From the NCBI RefSeq assembly GCF_900114875.1, contig NZ_FPKW01000018.1, positions 1 to 64,000 of the forward strand: a DNA stretch of 64,000 nt, in the 5' to 3' direction. A program made the translations under genes and the position numbers. A model generated the notes under the pieces. The model saw nothing but the letters and a program-made list of their open reading frames with translations, searched no databases and was not told where the DNA came from. Below are positions 7,113-15,937 of the stretch, in pieces. Origin of the DNA: Chryseobacterium limigenitum. Lineage in GTDB: Bacteria; Bacteroidota; Bacteroidia; Flavobacteriales; Weeksellaceae. The first letter of the stretch is position 1; the number at the start of each line of letters is the position of its first letter.

Positions 7113-7961
7113 ATGTTCAAAAAAATAAGTCTTTTCGTTCTTCTTTTCATCAATTTTTTACTTGTAAATGCCCAAGAAAAAATTCCGTTTAGAATAACCA
7201 AACATAATAATATCATTGTAAAGGCTTTGGTGAACGATAAAGATTCTCTGGATCTAATGTTTCAAATCGCAATGGAAGATGCTTCGATCTCTCCTGAACG
7301 TAAAAGAAAAGCCGATCATATTGTTTTTAAAGATGAAATCAGCGAAAATAATACCATAAAAATCGGAAAATTAACCCAGAAAAACATTCAATTCTATGAT
7401 AATGAATTGACAGGTCATGAAGCTGACGGAAAAATTGGAACGGGAATTTTCAAAGGAAAAGCTTTTAAAATTGATTATGATAACAATCAATTTCTTATTT
7501 ATGATAAAATGCCTGAGCTGAAAGGCTACGAATCAACACCTTTATTTTCTGAAAACGGACAGTTTTATATTGTTGCAGATAACGTTATTGGCGGTAAACA
7601 GGAGGAAGTTTATTTTCTTTTACAATCAGGATATTCAGGCGGAATTCTTTACAGCAACGAATTCGCAGACGGAAAAGAATTAGACAAAAAATTAACCGTC
7701 ACAGGCGAAAAAACATTAAAAAATTCTGCAGGAAAAAGCATCGTAACCAAACAAGGAGTTCTACCCTTTTTAAAGTTAGGAAACATCGTATTGAAAGATG
7801 TTTCGGCAGGATTTTTTGCAGGCGATCTTAAAACTCAAAAAACAAATTATTTCGGAGCCGATTTGCTGAGAAGATTTAACTGGATTTTTGATGCGGAAAG
7901 GAAAACGGCATATTTTAAACCGAGTAAGTATTTTTCTGAACCTTATTATAAGATTAAATAA
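7113..7961 (+). CDS. Exported protein, retropepsin-like fold without catalytic DTG
   Basis: This 282-residue protein begins with a signal peptide (to about residue 20, VNAQ). It has two internally similar halves of the kind seen in clan AA aspartic-protease-like proteins: strands, then FLLQSGYSGGILYSN where DTGAS is expected, then SAGKSIVTKQGVLPFLKLGNI and a FGADLLRRFNWIFD segment typical of the family C terminus. The catalytic Asp-Thr-Gly is replaced by Gln-Ser-Gly, and the first half has only KDSLDLMFQ. If the fold assignment is right, it is a non-catalytic or binding version. It converges with the next gene at 12 bases. Confidence 0.6.
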   Translation: MFKKISLFVLLFINFLLVNAQEKIPFRITKHNNIIVKALVNDKDSLDLMFQIAMEDASISPERKRKADHIVFKDEISENNTIKIGKLTQKNIQFYDNELTGHEADGKIGTGIFKGKAFKIDYDNNQFLIYDKMPELKGYESTPLFSENGQFYIVADNVIGGKQEEVYFLLQSGYSGGILYSNEFADGKELDKKLTVTGEKTLKNSAGKSIVTKQGVLPFLKLGNIVLKDVSAGFFAGDLKTQKTNYFGADLLRRFNWIFDAERKTAYFKPSKYFSEPYYKIK

Positions 7962-7973
7962 ATCAAATTTTTC

Positions 7974-8555
7974 TTACGTAATCCATAAGTTCAATCCCCT
8001 TACGATTACCCATTCTCCATTAATCTTTTCCAAAATATATGCCATCCCATCACCATACATTCCGGCAGAATAATACTCTACTTCAATATATGCTTTTTGA
8101 TGGTCTTTTGAGAAGTAGGGTTTTGTAAATTGATAATATTCATAGCGTTTCTCTTTCTCTCTGTCACGCAAGATATTTTCTAGCAAATCAAAATTATATT
8201 TCTTTTTTAAAGCATCACTAATTTCTGTTGGATCAGCATTTTGAGATTGCAATAAAAAATATTCATAATCATCTTTTGTAATTATTTTCTTTAATTTAAA
8301 ATTTGGCATCCCATCAGCTCCCATAGAAACTAACAAACCCTCAAATTCATTTGGTGTTGTATTGATTAAAGGCATCTCCGGTTTTTTGAATTGTCGTACA
8401 ATTTTATTAGCATAGTTCTTTTGAACTTTTGCACTATTACGTTCAATAATTTTGGTAATAATCAAATCTGTATCAATTTTATAAATATCAGCTATAGATT
8501 GACTTGAACATTTAATAAAAATGAATATAAAAAAAAGTAATAATTTGGTTTTCAT
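7974..8555 (-). CDS. Hypothetical exported protein
   Basis: I do not recognise the family. The 193 residues start with a strongly hydrophobic signal (MKTKLLLFFIFIFIKCSSQS); the Cys at residue 16 follows a lysine, so a lipobox is doubtful and ordinary cleavage after SSQS is likelier. The remainder is mixed alpha/beta, ending with KINGEWVIVRGLNLWI, a pattern of small NTF2/SnoaL-like or immunity-type proteins. The start is preceded by the same AAAAAACTATATG context as its two minus-strand neighbours. Confidence 0.65.
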   Translation of the reverse strand: MKTKLLLFFIFIFIKCSSQSIADIYKIDTDLIITKIIERNSAKVQKNYANKIVRQFKKPEMPLINTTPNEFEGLLVSMGADGMPNFKLKKIITKDDYEYFLLQSQNADPTEISDALKKKYNFDLLENILRDREKEKRYEYYQFTKPYFSKDHQKAYIEVEYYSAGMYGDGMAYILEKINGEWVIVRGLNLWIT

Positions 8556-8649
8556 ATAGTTTTTTATAGTAAGGAAAAATATTGTCTTTAAAGTTATGAA
8601 AAGTTCAATTATAATATCTATATCTTACTAACCCAATATTATGGACAAT

Positions 8650-9264
8650 TTATAGATTTTCACAATAAAGTTCAATTCCTTTTATTATGTCTGCAATTTC
8701 ATTTTTTTGATCTTCAAATTCCGAATTTTCTTTGGCTAAAATTGCATAGTGTTTTGCTTTTTCACATTTACCTGTATTCACCATTGTGAAAATCAAATTA
8801 TAATACAAAGCTGTTCTTTCAGCTTTACTTGGATTTAGTTTTAATCCTTTGATGAGAATACTATTTGCTTCATCATAAAGTTTTTTTTGATTCAGAAGCT
8901 TGCCATAATTTACATAACTTATTACATAAGAACTATCAATTGAAATACTCTTTTTATATTTAGCTTCTGCTTCACTTTTTTCTCCTTTTATATTTTCAAT
9001 ATTTGCTAAAGCATTTAAAATAATAACATTATTTGGTTGTCTTTTATTTGCTTCTCTAAAATATGTATAAGCTTCATTATAATTATTGTTTTCAAGTAAA
9101 TTCAAACCTTTTAAAAATATTTTTTTTGCAATTGAATCATTGATATATATATTTTCATAAACAATTATTTCTTTTTCTTGAGCTTTATGTACAATTTTTT
9201 CTTTGCTAGAATTATTACATGAACACAAAAAATAAAAGATAGAAAATAATAAATATTGTTTCAT
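8650..9264 (-). CDS. TPR-repeat lipoprotein
   Basis: The 204 residues begin with a lipoprotein signal (MKQYLLFSIFYFLCSC; Cys14 or 16 lipidated). Roughly four tetratricopeptide repeats follow, such as GLNLLENNNYNEAYTYFREA, then ANIENIKGEKSEAEAKYKKS and YGKLLNQKKLYDEANSILIK. A protein-protein interaction role at the membrane is inferred. AT content is higher than in the flanking core genes, and the 5' leader matches those of the genes at 7974 and 9388. Confidence 0.75.
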   Translation of the reverse strand: MKQYLLFSIFYFLCSCNNSSKEKIVHKAQEKEIIVYENIYINDSIAKKIFLKGLNLLENNNYNEAYTYFREANKRQPNNVIILNALANIENIKGEKSEAEAKYKKSISIDSSYVISYVNYGKLLNQKKLYDEANSILIKGLKLNPSKAERTALYYNLIFTMVNTGKCEKAKHYAILAKENSEFEDQKNEIADIIKGIELYCENL

Positions 9265-9387
9265 ATAGTTTTTTTAAAATTTTAATTAACTAGATTACCT
9301 TTTTCATCTTGTTTTTCAAACCTACCCCATATTGCCGTTTTAAGTATTTATATCTTTTAAAGCTTCGAATTTACTTGAAAACAATAA

Positions 9388-9606
9388 TTATAATTTACAT
9401 ACAAAGCCAAATTTCTGAATTGCTTTATTTCTATTTTTCACAAAGGATTGATATTTTGGTTGTGATAAAATTGTATCTATAGTCTTTTGCCAATATTCCA
9501 ATGTACATTTTTTAGAATTTTTTGGTTTAATTAACTTTATATCCAAAGCAAATTTTCCCCATGAAATAATACAAGGTGATAATTCTTTATTATTTTTGTC
9601 ATTCAT
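9388..9606 (-). CDS. Small hypothetical protein
   Basis: A 72-residue ORF rich in Lys and aromatic residues, with EYWQKTIDTILSQPKYQSF in the middle and two cysteines. No signal peptide and no family that I recognise. Its support comes from a typical A-rich start context (AAAACTATATCATG) nearly identical to that of the two downstream genes, and from the absence of a competing frame. It could be part of an immunity or toxin-like island, but nothing in the sequence proves it. Confidence 0.45.
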   Translation of the reverse strand: MNDKNNKELSPCIISWGKFALDIKLIKPKNSKKCTLEYWQKTIDTILSQPKYQSFVKNRNKAIQKFGFVCKL

Positions 9607-9674
9607 GATATAGTTTTATTTTAATGCCACCTAATTTACAAAAACATTTATATATTTAATTCTCATCGAACAAA

Positions 9675-9702
9675 AATCCCCGCAAGAAAACTTACGAGGA
9701 TT
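9675..9702 (-). terminator. Terminator of the pyrB-carA-carB operon
   Basis: On the minus strand AATCCTCGTAAG (12 bases) pairs with CTTGCGGGGATT using two U-G wobbles, around a UUUU loop, and is followed by TTTTTG. It lies 24 bases beyond the carB stop. Confidence 0.85.
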
Positions 9703-9726
9703 AAATTTATATTTTAGTTTCGAAAA

Positions 9727-12700
9727 TTACATCGTCTCCATTTTGAAACTCATACTTTCAATCACTTTAAGAATTGCTTCCACCGTATCCATTGATGTTA
9801 AACAAGGAACTCCGTTTTCAACACTCATTCTTCTGATCTGGAAACCGTCTCTTTCAGACTGTTTTCCTTTCGTCATGGTATTGACAACATACTGAACTTT
9901 TCCTTTTTGGATAAGATCAATTAAGTTAACGCTGTCCTCTCCGATTTTGTATCCGATCTTACAAGGAATCCCCTGTTCTGCAAAGAATTTTGCGGTCCCT
10001 TCCGTTGCCCAGATTCTGAAACCAACTTCATGGAACCTTGCTGCCAAATCAGCTGCTTCCTGCTTGTGTTTATCAGCTACCGTGAACAAAATTGATCCGT
10101 GCATCGGAACTTTTCTTCCGGCTGCAACCAATCCTTTGTACAATGCTTTTTCCAACGTTGTATCTTTCCCCATAACCTCTCCTGTAGACTTCATTTCTGG
10201 GCCTAGGGAGATATCAACTTTCGTTAATTTAGAGAAAGAAAATACAGGAACTTTTACATAAACTCCTTCTTTGTTTGGAACCAATCCGTTTTTGTACCCT
10301 AAATCTTTCAGTTTCTGACCCAAAATAGCTTTTGTAGCAAGGTTGGCCATCGGAACTTCCGTGATCTTAGATAAGAAAGGAACTGTTCTTGATGAACGTG
10401 GATTTACTTCGATCACGTAAACATTACCATCCAATAAAACATATTGAATATTCATTAATCCAATCACATTCAATCCTTTAGCTAATCTTTGAGTGTAATC
10501 TACCAAAGTATCGATTTCTGCCTGAGTAACATTTTGTGGCGGATATACTGCGATTGAATCCCCAGAGTGAACTCCGGCTCTTTCGATATGCTCCATAATT
10601 CCCGGAATCACAACTGTTTCACCGTCGCAAATTGCGTCTACTTCAACCTCTTTTCCTGTGATATAACGGTCTACTAAAACCGGCTGATCAGGACTTGCAT
10701 CTACAGCGAACTCCATATAGTGAGCTAATTCTGCTTCAGTGTAAACAATTTCCATTGCTCTACCTCCCAAAACGTAGCTTGGACGAACTAAAACCGGATA
10801 TCCAATTTCGTTAGCAATTTTTATCGCTTCTTCTTTTGAAGTTGAAGTTTTTCCTAAAGGCTGAGGAATCCCCATTTCCTGAAGGGCTTTTTCAAACTTA
10901 TCTCTGTTTTCAGCTCTGTCAAGATCTTCCAATGAAGTTCCTAGGATTTTCACTCCGTAACTTGCCAATTTATCAGCTAAATTGATCGCTGTTTGTCCAC
11001 CGAACTGAACAACAACTCCCATTGGTTTTTCAAGGTCGATGATGCTCATTACATCTTCTTCCGTTAAAGGTTCGAAGTATAATTTATCTGAAATTGAGAA
11101 GTCTGTAGAAACTGTTTCAGGGTTATTATTGATGATAATCGCTTCATAACCCAATTCTTTGATCGCCCAAACCGAGTGAACGGTTGCGTAATCAAACTCA
11201 ACTCCCTGCCCGATTCTGATAGGCCCGGAACCTAAAACGATGATTTTTTCTTTATCTGTAACGATACTTTCGTTTTCCTCTTCGTAAGTTCCGTAGAAAT
11301 ATGGGGTTTCGCTTTCAAATTCAGCAGCACAAGTGTCTACCATTTTGTAAACCGGAATTACGCCGTTCTCTTTTCTGAAGTTGTACACTTCTCTTTGAGT
11401 AGACTCCCATAAGTGAGCGATATTCTGATCCGAGAAACCTAATTTTTTAGACTGAATTAAAATTTCTTTGTCGAATTTATGAGCGGCAATTGTTTTTTCG
11501 AAATCAACTAATTTCTTTAATTTCCAGATGAAGAATTTATCAATTTTACTCCATTCTACGATTTGTTCCCAGTCGTAACCTCTTCTTAAAGCGTCACAAA
11601 TGATGAACAATCTTTCGTCATCACAAACTCTGATTCTTCTTTCGATATCCTCGTCTGTTAAAGCTGCAGCCTGTTTTGTTTTTAAGCCTAAATGTCTCAA
11701 GCCTGTTTCCAGAGAACGAACGGCTTTTTGTAAAGACTCTTCAAAATTTCTTCCGATTGCCATTACTTCTCCCGTTGCTTTCATCTGAGTCGACAATCTT
11801 CTGTCAGCCGTTTCAAATTTATCGAATGGGAATCTTGGGAATTTAGTTACTACATAATCTAAAGCCGGTTCAAAACAAGCGTATGTTTTACCTGTAACCG
11901 GATTCATAATTTCATCTAAAGTTAATCCAACTGCGATTTTAGCAGCAATTTTAGCAATCGGATATCCTGTTGCTTTTGATGCTAAAGCTGATGAACGAGA
12001 AACTCTCGGGTTAACTTCGATGATATAATATTCGAATGAATGTGGATCTAGAGCCAACTGTACGTTACATCCTCCTTCAATTCCTAATGCTCTGATGATC
12101 TTTAATGAAGCATTTCTCAATAACTGATACTCTCTGTCTGAAAGTGTCTGAGAAGGCGCAACAACGATCGAGTCACCTGTGTGAACTCCAACCGGATCTA
12201 TATTTTCCATGTTACAAACCACAATCGCATTGTCATTTGCATCACGCATTACTTCATACTCAATTTCCTTGAAACCTGCGATTGATCTTTCGATAAGACA
12301 TTGAGTAACCGGGCTATATTTTAGTCCTAATTCTGCAATTTCTTTTAACTCAGCTTCAGTGGCAGCGATACCACCTCCTGTTCCACCCATTGTGAAGGCA
12401 GGACGAACAATTACCGGATAACCAATTTCATTTGCAAAATTAATTGCTCCTTCAACTGTTGTTACGATGTCGGATTCAGGAACGGGTTCATTTAATTCTC
12501 TCATTAATTCACGGAACAAATCTCTGTCTTCCGCTCTGTTGATCGCAGAAAGTTTAGTTCCAAGAACCTCAACTTTACATTCTTCAAGAATTCCTGATTT
12601 TTCCAATTCTACCGCCATATTCAACCCCGTTTGCCCACCAAGTGTCGGTAAAAGTGCATCCGGACGCTCTTTTCTGATGATGTGACTTACAAACTGAAGT

Positions 12701-12906
12701 GAAATCGGCTCGATATATACTTTATCAGCGATTTCAACATCCGTCATAATCGTTGCAGGGTTTGAATTAATCAAAATCACCTTGTACCCTTCTTCTCTCA
12801 AAGACAGACAAGCCTGCGTTCCCGCGTAATCGAATTCTGCTGCCTGACCTATAATGATTGGTCCTGAACCGATTACTAAAATTGTTTTTATGTCGTTTCT
12901 TTTCAT
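9727..12906 (-). CDS. carB: Carbamoyl-phosphate synthase large subunit
   Basis: This 1059-residue enzyme makes carbamoyl phosphate from bicarbonate, ammonia and two ATP, feeding both PyrB and ArgF'. The two homologous ATP-grasp halves are visible: [20 protein letters not shown] at residues about 11-30 and [18 protein letters not shown] at about 557. Each is followed by a nucleotide-binding GGTGGGIA or GGRAMEIV region and an N-P-R-x-S-R-S/T motif ([28 protein letters not shown]). The C-terminal regulatory domain begins near residue 935. It is the last gene of the pyr operon, separated from carA by a transposase gene and palindromes. Confidence 0.97.
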   Translation of the reverse strand: MKRNDIKTILVIGSGPIIIGQAAEFDYAGTQACLSLREEGYKVILINSNPATIMTDVEIADKVYIEPISLQFVSHIIRKERPDALLPTLGGQTGLNMAVELEKSGILEECKVEVLGTKLSAINRAEDRDLFRELMRELNEPVPESDIVTTVEGAINFANEIGYPVIVRPAFTMGGTGGGIAATEAELKEIAELGLKYSPVTQCLIERSIAGFKEIEYEVMRDANDNAIVVCNMENIDPVGVHTGDSIVVAPSQTLSDREYQLLRNASLKIIRALGIEGGCNVQLALDPHSFEYYIIEVNPRVSRSSALASKATGYPIAKIAAKIAVGLTLDEIMNPVTGKTYACFEPALDYVVTKFPRFPFDKFETADRRLSTQMKATGEVMAIGRNFEESLQKAVRSLETGLRHLGLKTKQAAALTDEDIERRIRVCDDERLFIICDALRRGYDWEQIVEWSKIDKFFIWKLKKLVDFEKTIAAHKFDKEILIQSKKLGFSDQNIAHLWESTQREVYNFRKENGVIPVYKMVDTCAAEFESETPYFYGTYEEENESIVTDKEKIIVLGSGPIRIGQGVEFDYATVHSVWAIKELGYEAIIINNNPETVSTDFSISDKLYFEPLTEEDVMSIIDLEKPMGVVVQFGGQTAINLADKLASYGVKILGTSLEDLDRAENRDKFEKALQEMGIPQPLGKTSTSKEEAIKIANEIGYPVLVRPSYVLGGRAMEIVYTEAELAHYMEFAVDASPDQPVLVDRYITGKEVEVDAICDGETVVIPGIMEHIERAGVHSGDSIAVYPPQNVTQAEIDTLVDYTQRLAKGLNVIGLMNIQYVLLDGNVYVIEVNPRSSRTVPFLSKITEVPMANLATKAILGQKLKDLGYKNGLVPNKEGVYVKVPVFSFSKLTKVDISLGPEMKSTGEVMGKDTTLEKALYKGLVAAGRKVPMHGSILFTVADKHKQEAADLAARFHEVGFRIWATEGTAKFFAEQGIPCKIGYKIGEDSVNLIDLIQKGKVQYVVNTMTKGKQSERDGFQIRRMSVENGVPCLTSMDTVEAILKVIESMSFKMETM

Positions 12907-12926
12907 TTTTTTTCTTTTTTATTATT

Positions 12927-13077
12927 CCATGGATTGCATCCGTGGCTATTATTATTGAACCATTTCATGGTTCAGTTTTCTCTTTGCACAGCCACGAAGT
13001 GGCTGAATTTTAATAGCCGTAGGTGAAACCTATGGATTGGATAATTAAATCATTCCAACAACCCATAAAATGGGTTG
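12927..13077. repeat. Array of five REP-like palindromes downstream of the RAYT gene
   Basis: Five small hairpins follow one another: 12927-12945 (CCATGGAT-TGC-ATCCGTGG), 12956-12974 (TGAACCAT-TTC-ATGGTTCA), 12989-13005 (CAGCCAC-GAA-GTGGCTG), 13017-13035 (CCGTAGGT-GAA-ACCTATGG) and 13059-13077 (CAACCCAT-AAA-ATGGGTTG). Arms are 7-8 bp and loops three bases, mostly TTC or its complement GAA. The arm sequences differ, but pairing is kept. Pairs are joined by a CTATTATTAT-type linker. Confidence 0.85.
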
Positions 13078-13085
13078 AATATTAT

Positions 13086-13532
13086 TTACCACAGATATTT
13101 TTCATCAAGTTCAACTCCATGAGATTTTAGCAAATTCTTATATTCATCCTCAAAAGATTCAGTTTTATGATGCTCTTTTTGATTTTTAATATAATTCATG
13201 ATCACATCTTTTTCTCTTTCCGAATAAGTAAATGCACCGTAACCACTTTGCCATTCTTCAAAATCAGGAAAAAGTCCGCTTTGCTTTATCCACAAGTTGC
13301 TTGAAACCTTAATATCTTTTACAAAACTGCTTAAAGAAACTGATGGATGTAAATCTGTAAATAAATGAATATGATCCGGCATTCCATTAATCCTATAAAG
13401 TTTGCAGTTTTTATTCTTGACAATTCCCCAAATATATTTATATAATTGATCTTCATGTTCAATATTCAACACAGGTTTTCTATGCTTCGTACTAAATACA
13501 ATCTGATAATATATTTGGCGAAATGTTGACAT
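13086..13532 (-). CDS. REP-associated tyrosine transposase (RAYT, Y1/HUH family)
   Basis: This 148-residue protein resembles TnpA of IS200/IS605. It has the HUH motif MPDHIHLFTD (His54, His56) and the catalytic tyrosine in IMNYIKNQKEHH (Tyr114, with Gln118 one helical turn on). Single-strand DNA cleavage and joining at hairpins is the family activity. The start is set at the ATG at 13530-13532 (MSTFRQIYYQIVFSTKHRKP); the frame upstream runs into a palindrome. No tnpB accompanies it. It sits between carB and carA, in the same direction, flanked on both sides by small palindromes, which is the typical RAYT arrangement. Confidence 0.9.
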   Translation of the reverse strand: MSTFRQIYYQIVFSTKHRKPVLNIEHEDQLYKYIWGIVKNKNCKLYRINGMPDHIHLFTDLHPSVSLSSFVKDIKVSSNLWIKQSGLFPDFEEWQSGYGAFTYSEREKDVIMNYIKNQKEHHKTESFEDEYKNLLKSHGVELDEKYLW

Positions 13533-13550
13533 TTTTCTTATTTTTCTTTC

Positions 13551-13631
13551 CACGGATTTCAATCCATGTTATTTTTATTTCATTCCATAAGTTTCACCTA
13601 TGGCTATTATTGTTGAACCACTTCGTGGTTC
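13551..13631. repeat. Three REP-like palindromes upstream of the RAYT gene
   Basis: Hairpins lie at 13551-13568 (CACGGATT/AATCCATG, one mismatch), 13585-13603 (CCATAAGT-TTC-ACCTATGG, one mismatch) and 13615-13631 (GAACCAC-TTC-GTGGTTC, perfect). The last two are separated by CTATTATTGTT, the same linker type as at 12946-12955. The first is nearly the inverse of the 12927 palindrome, so the RAYT gene is bracketed by inverted copies. Confidence 0.85.
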
Positions 13632-13639
13632 TCCTTTAT

Positions 13640-14713
13640 TTACTTTTTGAAATCCTCCATTAAAGTGATGAAATCATCAAATAAGTAGTTTGCATCTTCA
13701 GGACCTGGACTAGCTTCCGGATGATACTGAACTGAAAAACAAGGGTGAATTTTGTGTTTCAGACCTTCGTTTGTTCTGTCATTCAGCGCGATATGTGTTT
13801 CAATTAAATCTGTCCCTTTCAAACTTTCCTGATCAACAGCGTAACCGTGGTTTTGAGAAGTGATTGCTACTTTGTTTTTCTCTAAATCTAAAACAGGGTG
13901 ATTTCCTCCTCTGTGACCGAATTTTAACTTGAAAGTTTTCGCTCCACAAGCCAACCCGATTAATTGGTGTCCTAAACAGATTCCGAAGATCGGAACTTTT
14001 CCTAATAATCCGCGGATCATTTCCAACGCTTGTTGATTGTCTTCAGGGTCACCAGGCCCGTTTGACAACATGATTCCGTCCGGATCCATTAATAAAATCT
14101 CTTCTGCTGTTGTATTATGAGAAACAACGGTGATGTCGCAGTTCCTTTGAGATAATTCTCTGATAATCCCTAATTTAGATCCAAAATCTACCAACACAAC
14201 TTTCAAACCTCTACCCGGATTTGCATAAGAAGTTTTTGTAGAAACTGTTTCCACTTGATTTGTTGGGAATGTTGTGCCTTTTAATTCTGCTACAACTGCA
14301 TTTTCGTCGGCATCAGCATTTACAATTTTGCCTTTTACTACTCCGGAATTACGTAGAATTCTGGTCAGTCTTCTTGTATCAATTCCTGAAATTCCTGAAA
14401 GGTTTTTCTTTTTAAATAATTCATCTAAAGTAATCTGAGTACGGAAATTTGAAGGCAAATCACAAACTTCTTTTACAATAAGACCTTTGATAGCCGGCTC
14501 AATACTCTCATAATCATCTCTATTAATTCCATAGTTTCCGATCAGCGGATAAGTCATACAAACAATCTGACCGCAATATGATGGATCAGAAATCAATTCT
14601 TGATAACCCGTCATTCCGGTATTGAAAACCACCTCTCCTGCAGTCTCCAATTCTGTTCCGAAACCTTCTCCATGAAACACTTCACCGGATTCCAGTATTA
14701 ACTTTTTCTTCAT
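13640..14713 (-). CDS. carA: Carbamoyl-phosphate synthase small (glutaminase) subunit
   Basis: The 357-residue subunit hydrolyses glutamine and channels ammonia to CarB. The N-terminal domain starts KLILESGEVFHGEGFG. The C-terminal class I amidotransferase domain has the nucleophile elbow GICLGHQ (Cys246) and the HPE dyad (His331, Glu333) in QYHPEASPGP. Length matches the family. It is the second cistron after pyrB. The gap to carB holds a RAYT gene and eight hairpins, so carB expression may depend on read-through or an internal promoter. Confidence 0.97.
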   Translation of the reverse strand: MKKKLILESGEVFHGEGFGTELETAGEVVFNTGMTGYQELISDPSYCGQIVCMTYPLIGNYGINRDDYESIEPAIKGLIVKEVCDLPSNFRTQITLDELFKKKNLSGISGIDTRRLTRILRNSGVVKGKIVNADADENAVVAELKGTTFPTNQVETVSTKTSYANPGRGLKVVLVDFGSKLGIIRELSQRNCDITVVSHNTTAEEILLMDPDGIMLSNGPGDPEDNQQALEMIRGLLGKVPIFGICLGHQLIGLACGAKTFKLKFGHRGGNHPVLDLEKNKVAITSQNHGYAVDQESLKGTDLIETHIALNDRTNEGLKHKIHPCFSVQYHPEASPGPEDANYLFDDFITLMEDFKK

Positions 14714-14802
14714 TTTTTAAATTAGATATTAGATTTTAGAAATTAGAAGTCAGACTTCTGCATTCTGTTATTTTATTTATTTTTTTCTTAATTTTATTTA
14801 GC

Positions 14803-15693
14803 TTATTTAAAAGTATATCCTTCTTTTTCTAAGGCTTCTTTTAAAATGGCCATTCTTGCGAAGACTCCGTTCTGCATTTGTTTGAAAACTCTTGAACGTT
14901 CGCATTCTACTAAGTCTGTATCAATCTCAACTCCTCTGTTGATAGGTGCCGGATGCATGATGATGGCTTCTTTTTTCATCGCTTTTTCTCTTTCTTTCGT
15001 CAAACCATATTTTCTATGGTAATCTGAAGCGGAGAAACTCATTTTTGCATCGTGCCTTTCGTGCTGTATTCTTAGCAACATTAAAACATCAACATCTTTT
15101 ATCATTTCATCTACAGAAAGATATGTTCCATTAATTAAAGCGCCTTCGTCAAACCATTGTTCAGGTCCAGAGAAGTAAACTTTTGCGCCTAATCTTCTTA
15201 ATGCTTCAGCATTTGAATTGGCAACCCGGCTGTGTTTTACATCACCTACGATCCCTACTTTTAAGCCTTCAAATTTTCCAAATTCCTGATAAATTGTCAG
15301 CAAATCCAGCATACATTGAGATGGGTGATTTCCTGTTCCGTCTCCTCCGTTGATGACAGGAATTTTAATGTTTTCTAATTCATCAAAATATCTGTCTTTC
15401 TTGTCTCTTATTACAACTAGGTTTATTCCTAAACTTTCAATTGTTTTTACCGTATCATAAAGACTTTCCCCTTTGTTTACCGAACTGTGAGATGCATCGA
15501 AGGGAACCACCTGCAATCCTAATTTTCTTTCGGCAATATCAAAACTTGTTTTCGTTCTTGTACTGTCCTCAAAAAAGAGATTTGAGCAAAAAACTTCTCC
15601 TTCAATTTTGGCAGTTTTTCCATTCGCAAAAGCCATCGCTTCAGCCAGTATACTGTTGATTCTCTCGGTGCTTAGTTCTGTAATAGTAAACAT
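14803..15693 (-). CDS. pyrB: Aspartate carbamoyltransferase catalytic subunit
   Basis: The 296-residue enzyme forms N-carbamoylaspartate. The carbamoyl-phosphate loop is [12 protein letters not shown] (Ser44-Thr45-Arg46-Thr47), and the C-terminal half has LLRIQHERH and [12 protein letters not shown]. At 296 residues it is slightly shorter than E. coli PyrB. No pyrI gene follows, so allosteric control by a regulatory chain is not evident here; control more likely acts on the transcript leader at 15694-15826. The start ATG at 15691-15693 lies about 19 bases after the terminator T-run. Confidence 0.96.
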   Translation of the reverse strand: MFTITELSTERINSILAEAMAFANGKTAKIEGEVFCSNLFFEDSTRTKTSFDIAERKLGLQVVPFDASHSSVNKGESLYDTVKTIESLGINLVVIRDKKDRYFDELENIKIPVINGGDGTGNHPSQCMLDLLTIYQEFGKFEGLKVGIVGDVKHSRVANSNAEALRRLGAKVYFSGPEQWFDEGALINGTYLSVDEMIKDVDVLMLLRIQHERHDAKMSFSASDYHRKYGLTKEREKAMKKEAIIMHPAPINRGVEIDTDLVECERSRVFKQMQNGVFARMAILKEALEKEGYTFK

Positions 15694-15712
15694 AATATCT
15701 TAAATTTTTCAC

Positions 15713-15742
15713 AAAAAAAAAGCGAAGAAAATATCTTCGCTT
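15713..15742 (-). terminator. Intrinsic terminator (putative attenuator) in the pyrB leader
   Basis: On the minus strand AAGCGAAGA (15742-15734) pairs perfectly over 9 bp with TCTTCGCTT (15728-15720) around a TATTT loop and is followed by an unbroken T run (15721-15713). It lies between the promoter and pyrB, two bases after the stop codon of a short leader ORF, so it would terminate transcription before pyrB unless something prevents folding. Confidence 0.85.
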
Positions 15743-15743
15743 A

Positions 15744-15812
15744 CTATAAATAAATATCGTAAAGGGCGTCTACGCCCGGTAATTCTAATGATATAAATAC
15801 TGTGTTATTCAT
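15744..15812 (-). CDS. Putative leader peptide of the pyrB operon (22 codons)
   Basis: An ATG at 15812 opens a 22-codon frame, starting MNNTVFIS and ending LYDIYL, that stops with TAG at 15744-15746, two bases before the attenuator stem. A second hairpin, GGGCG-TAGA-CGCCC (15777-15764), falls inside the frame and could pause RNA polymerase. The stretch between it and the stop is U-rich in the RNA. This is the arrangement of the enterobacterial pyrL-pyrBI leader: a ribosome close behind polymerase would cover the 5' arm of the terminator. The start codon lies only 6 bases after the -7 element, so translation would be leaderless or nearly so. Expression is not proven. Confidence 0.6.
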   Translation of the reverse strand: MNNTVFISLELPGVDALYDIYL

Positions 15813-15818
15813 TAGGTG

Positions 15819-15850
15819 CAAAGATACAATAAATTCTGAAACTGACAAAA
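15819..15850 (-). promoter_or_regulatory. Bacteroidota promoter of the pyrB operon
   Basis: On the minus strand the -7 element TATCTTTG (15819-15826) matches TAnnTTTG exactly, and TTTTG (15846-15850) lies 19 bases upstream as the -33 element. It drives the leader ORF, attenuator and pyrB. Confidence 0.8.
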
Positions 15851-15909
15851 CCAAAGTTTCAAATAAATTAAAAAACTTTAATCATTCTTTACTTTTCATT
15901 TTTAAATAC

Positions 15910-15917
15910 TATTTTTG
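15910..15917 (+). promoter_or_regulatory. Putative -7 element of the Lrp-type regulator gene
   Basis: TATTTTTG matches TAnnTTTG, 20 bases before the ATG at 15938. No good -33 element is visible at the usual distance, so this is tentative. It stands back to back with the pyrB promoter. Confidence 0.4.
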
Positions 15918-15937
15918 TTAAAACTCAAACCTTGTTT

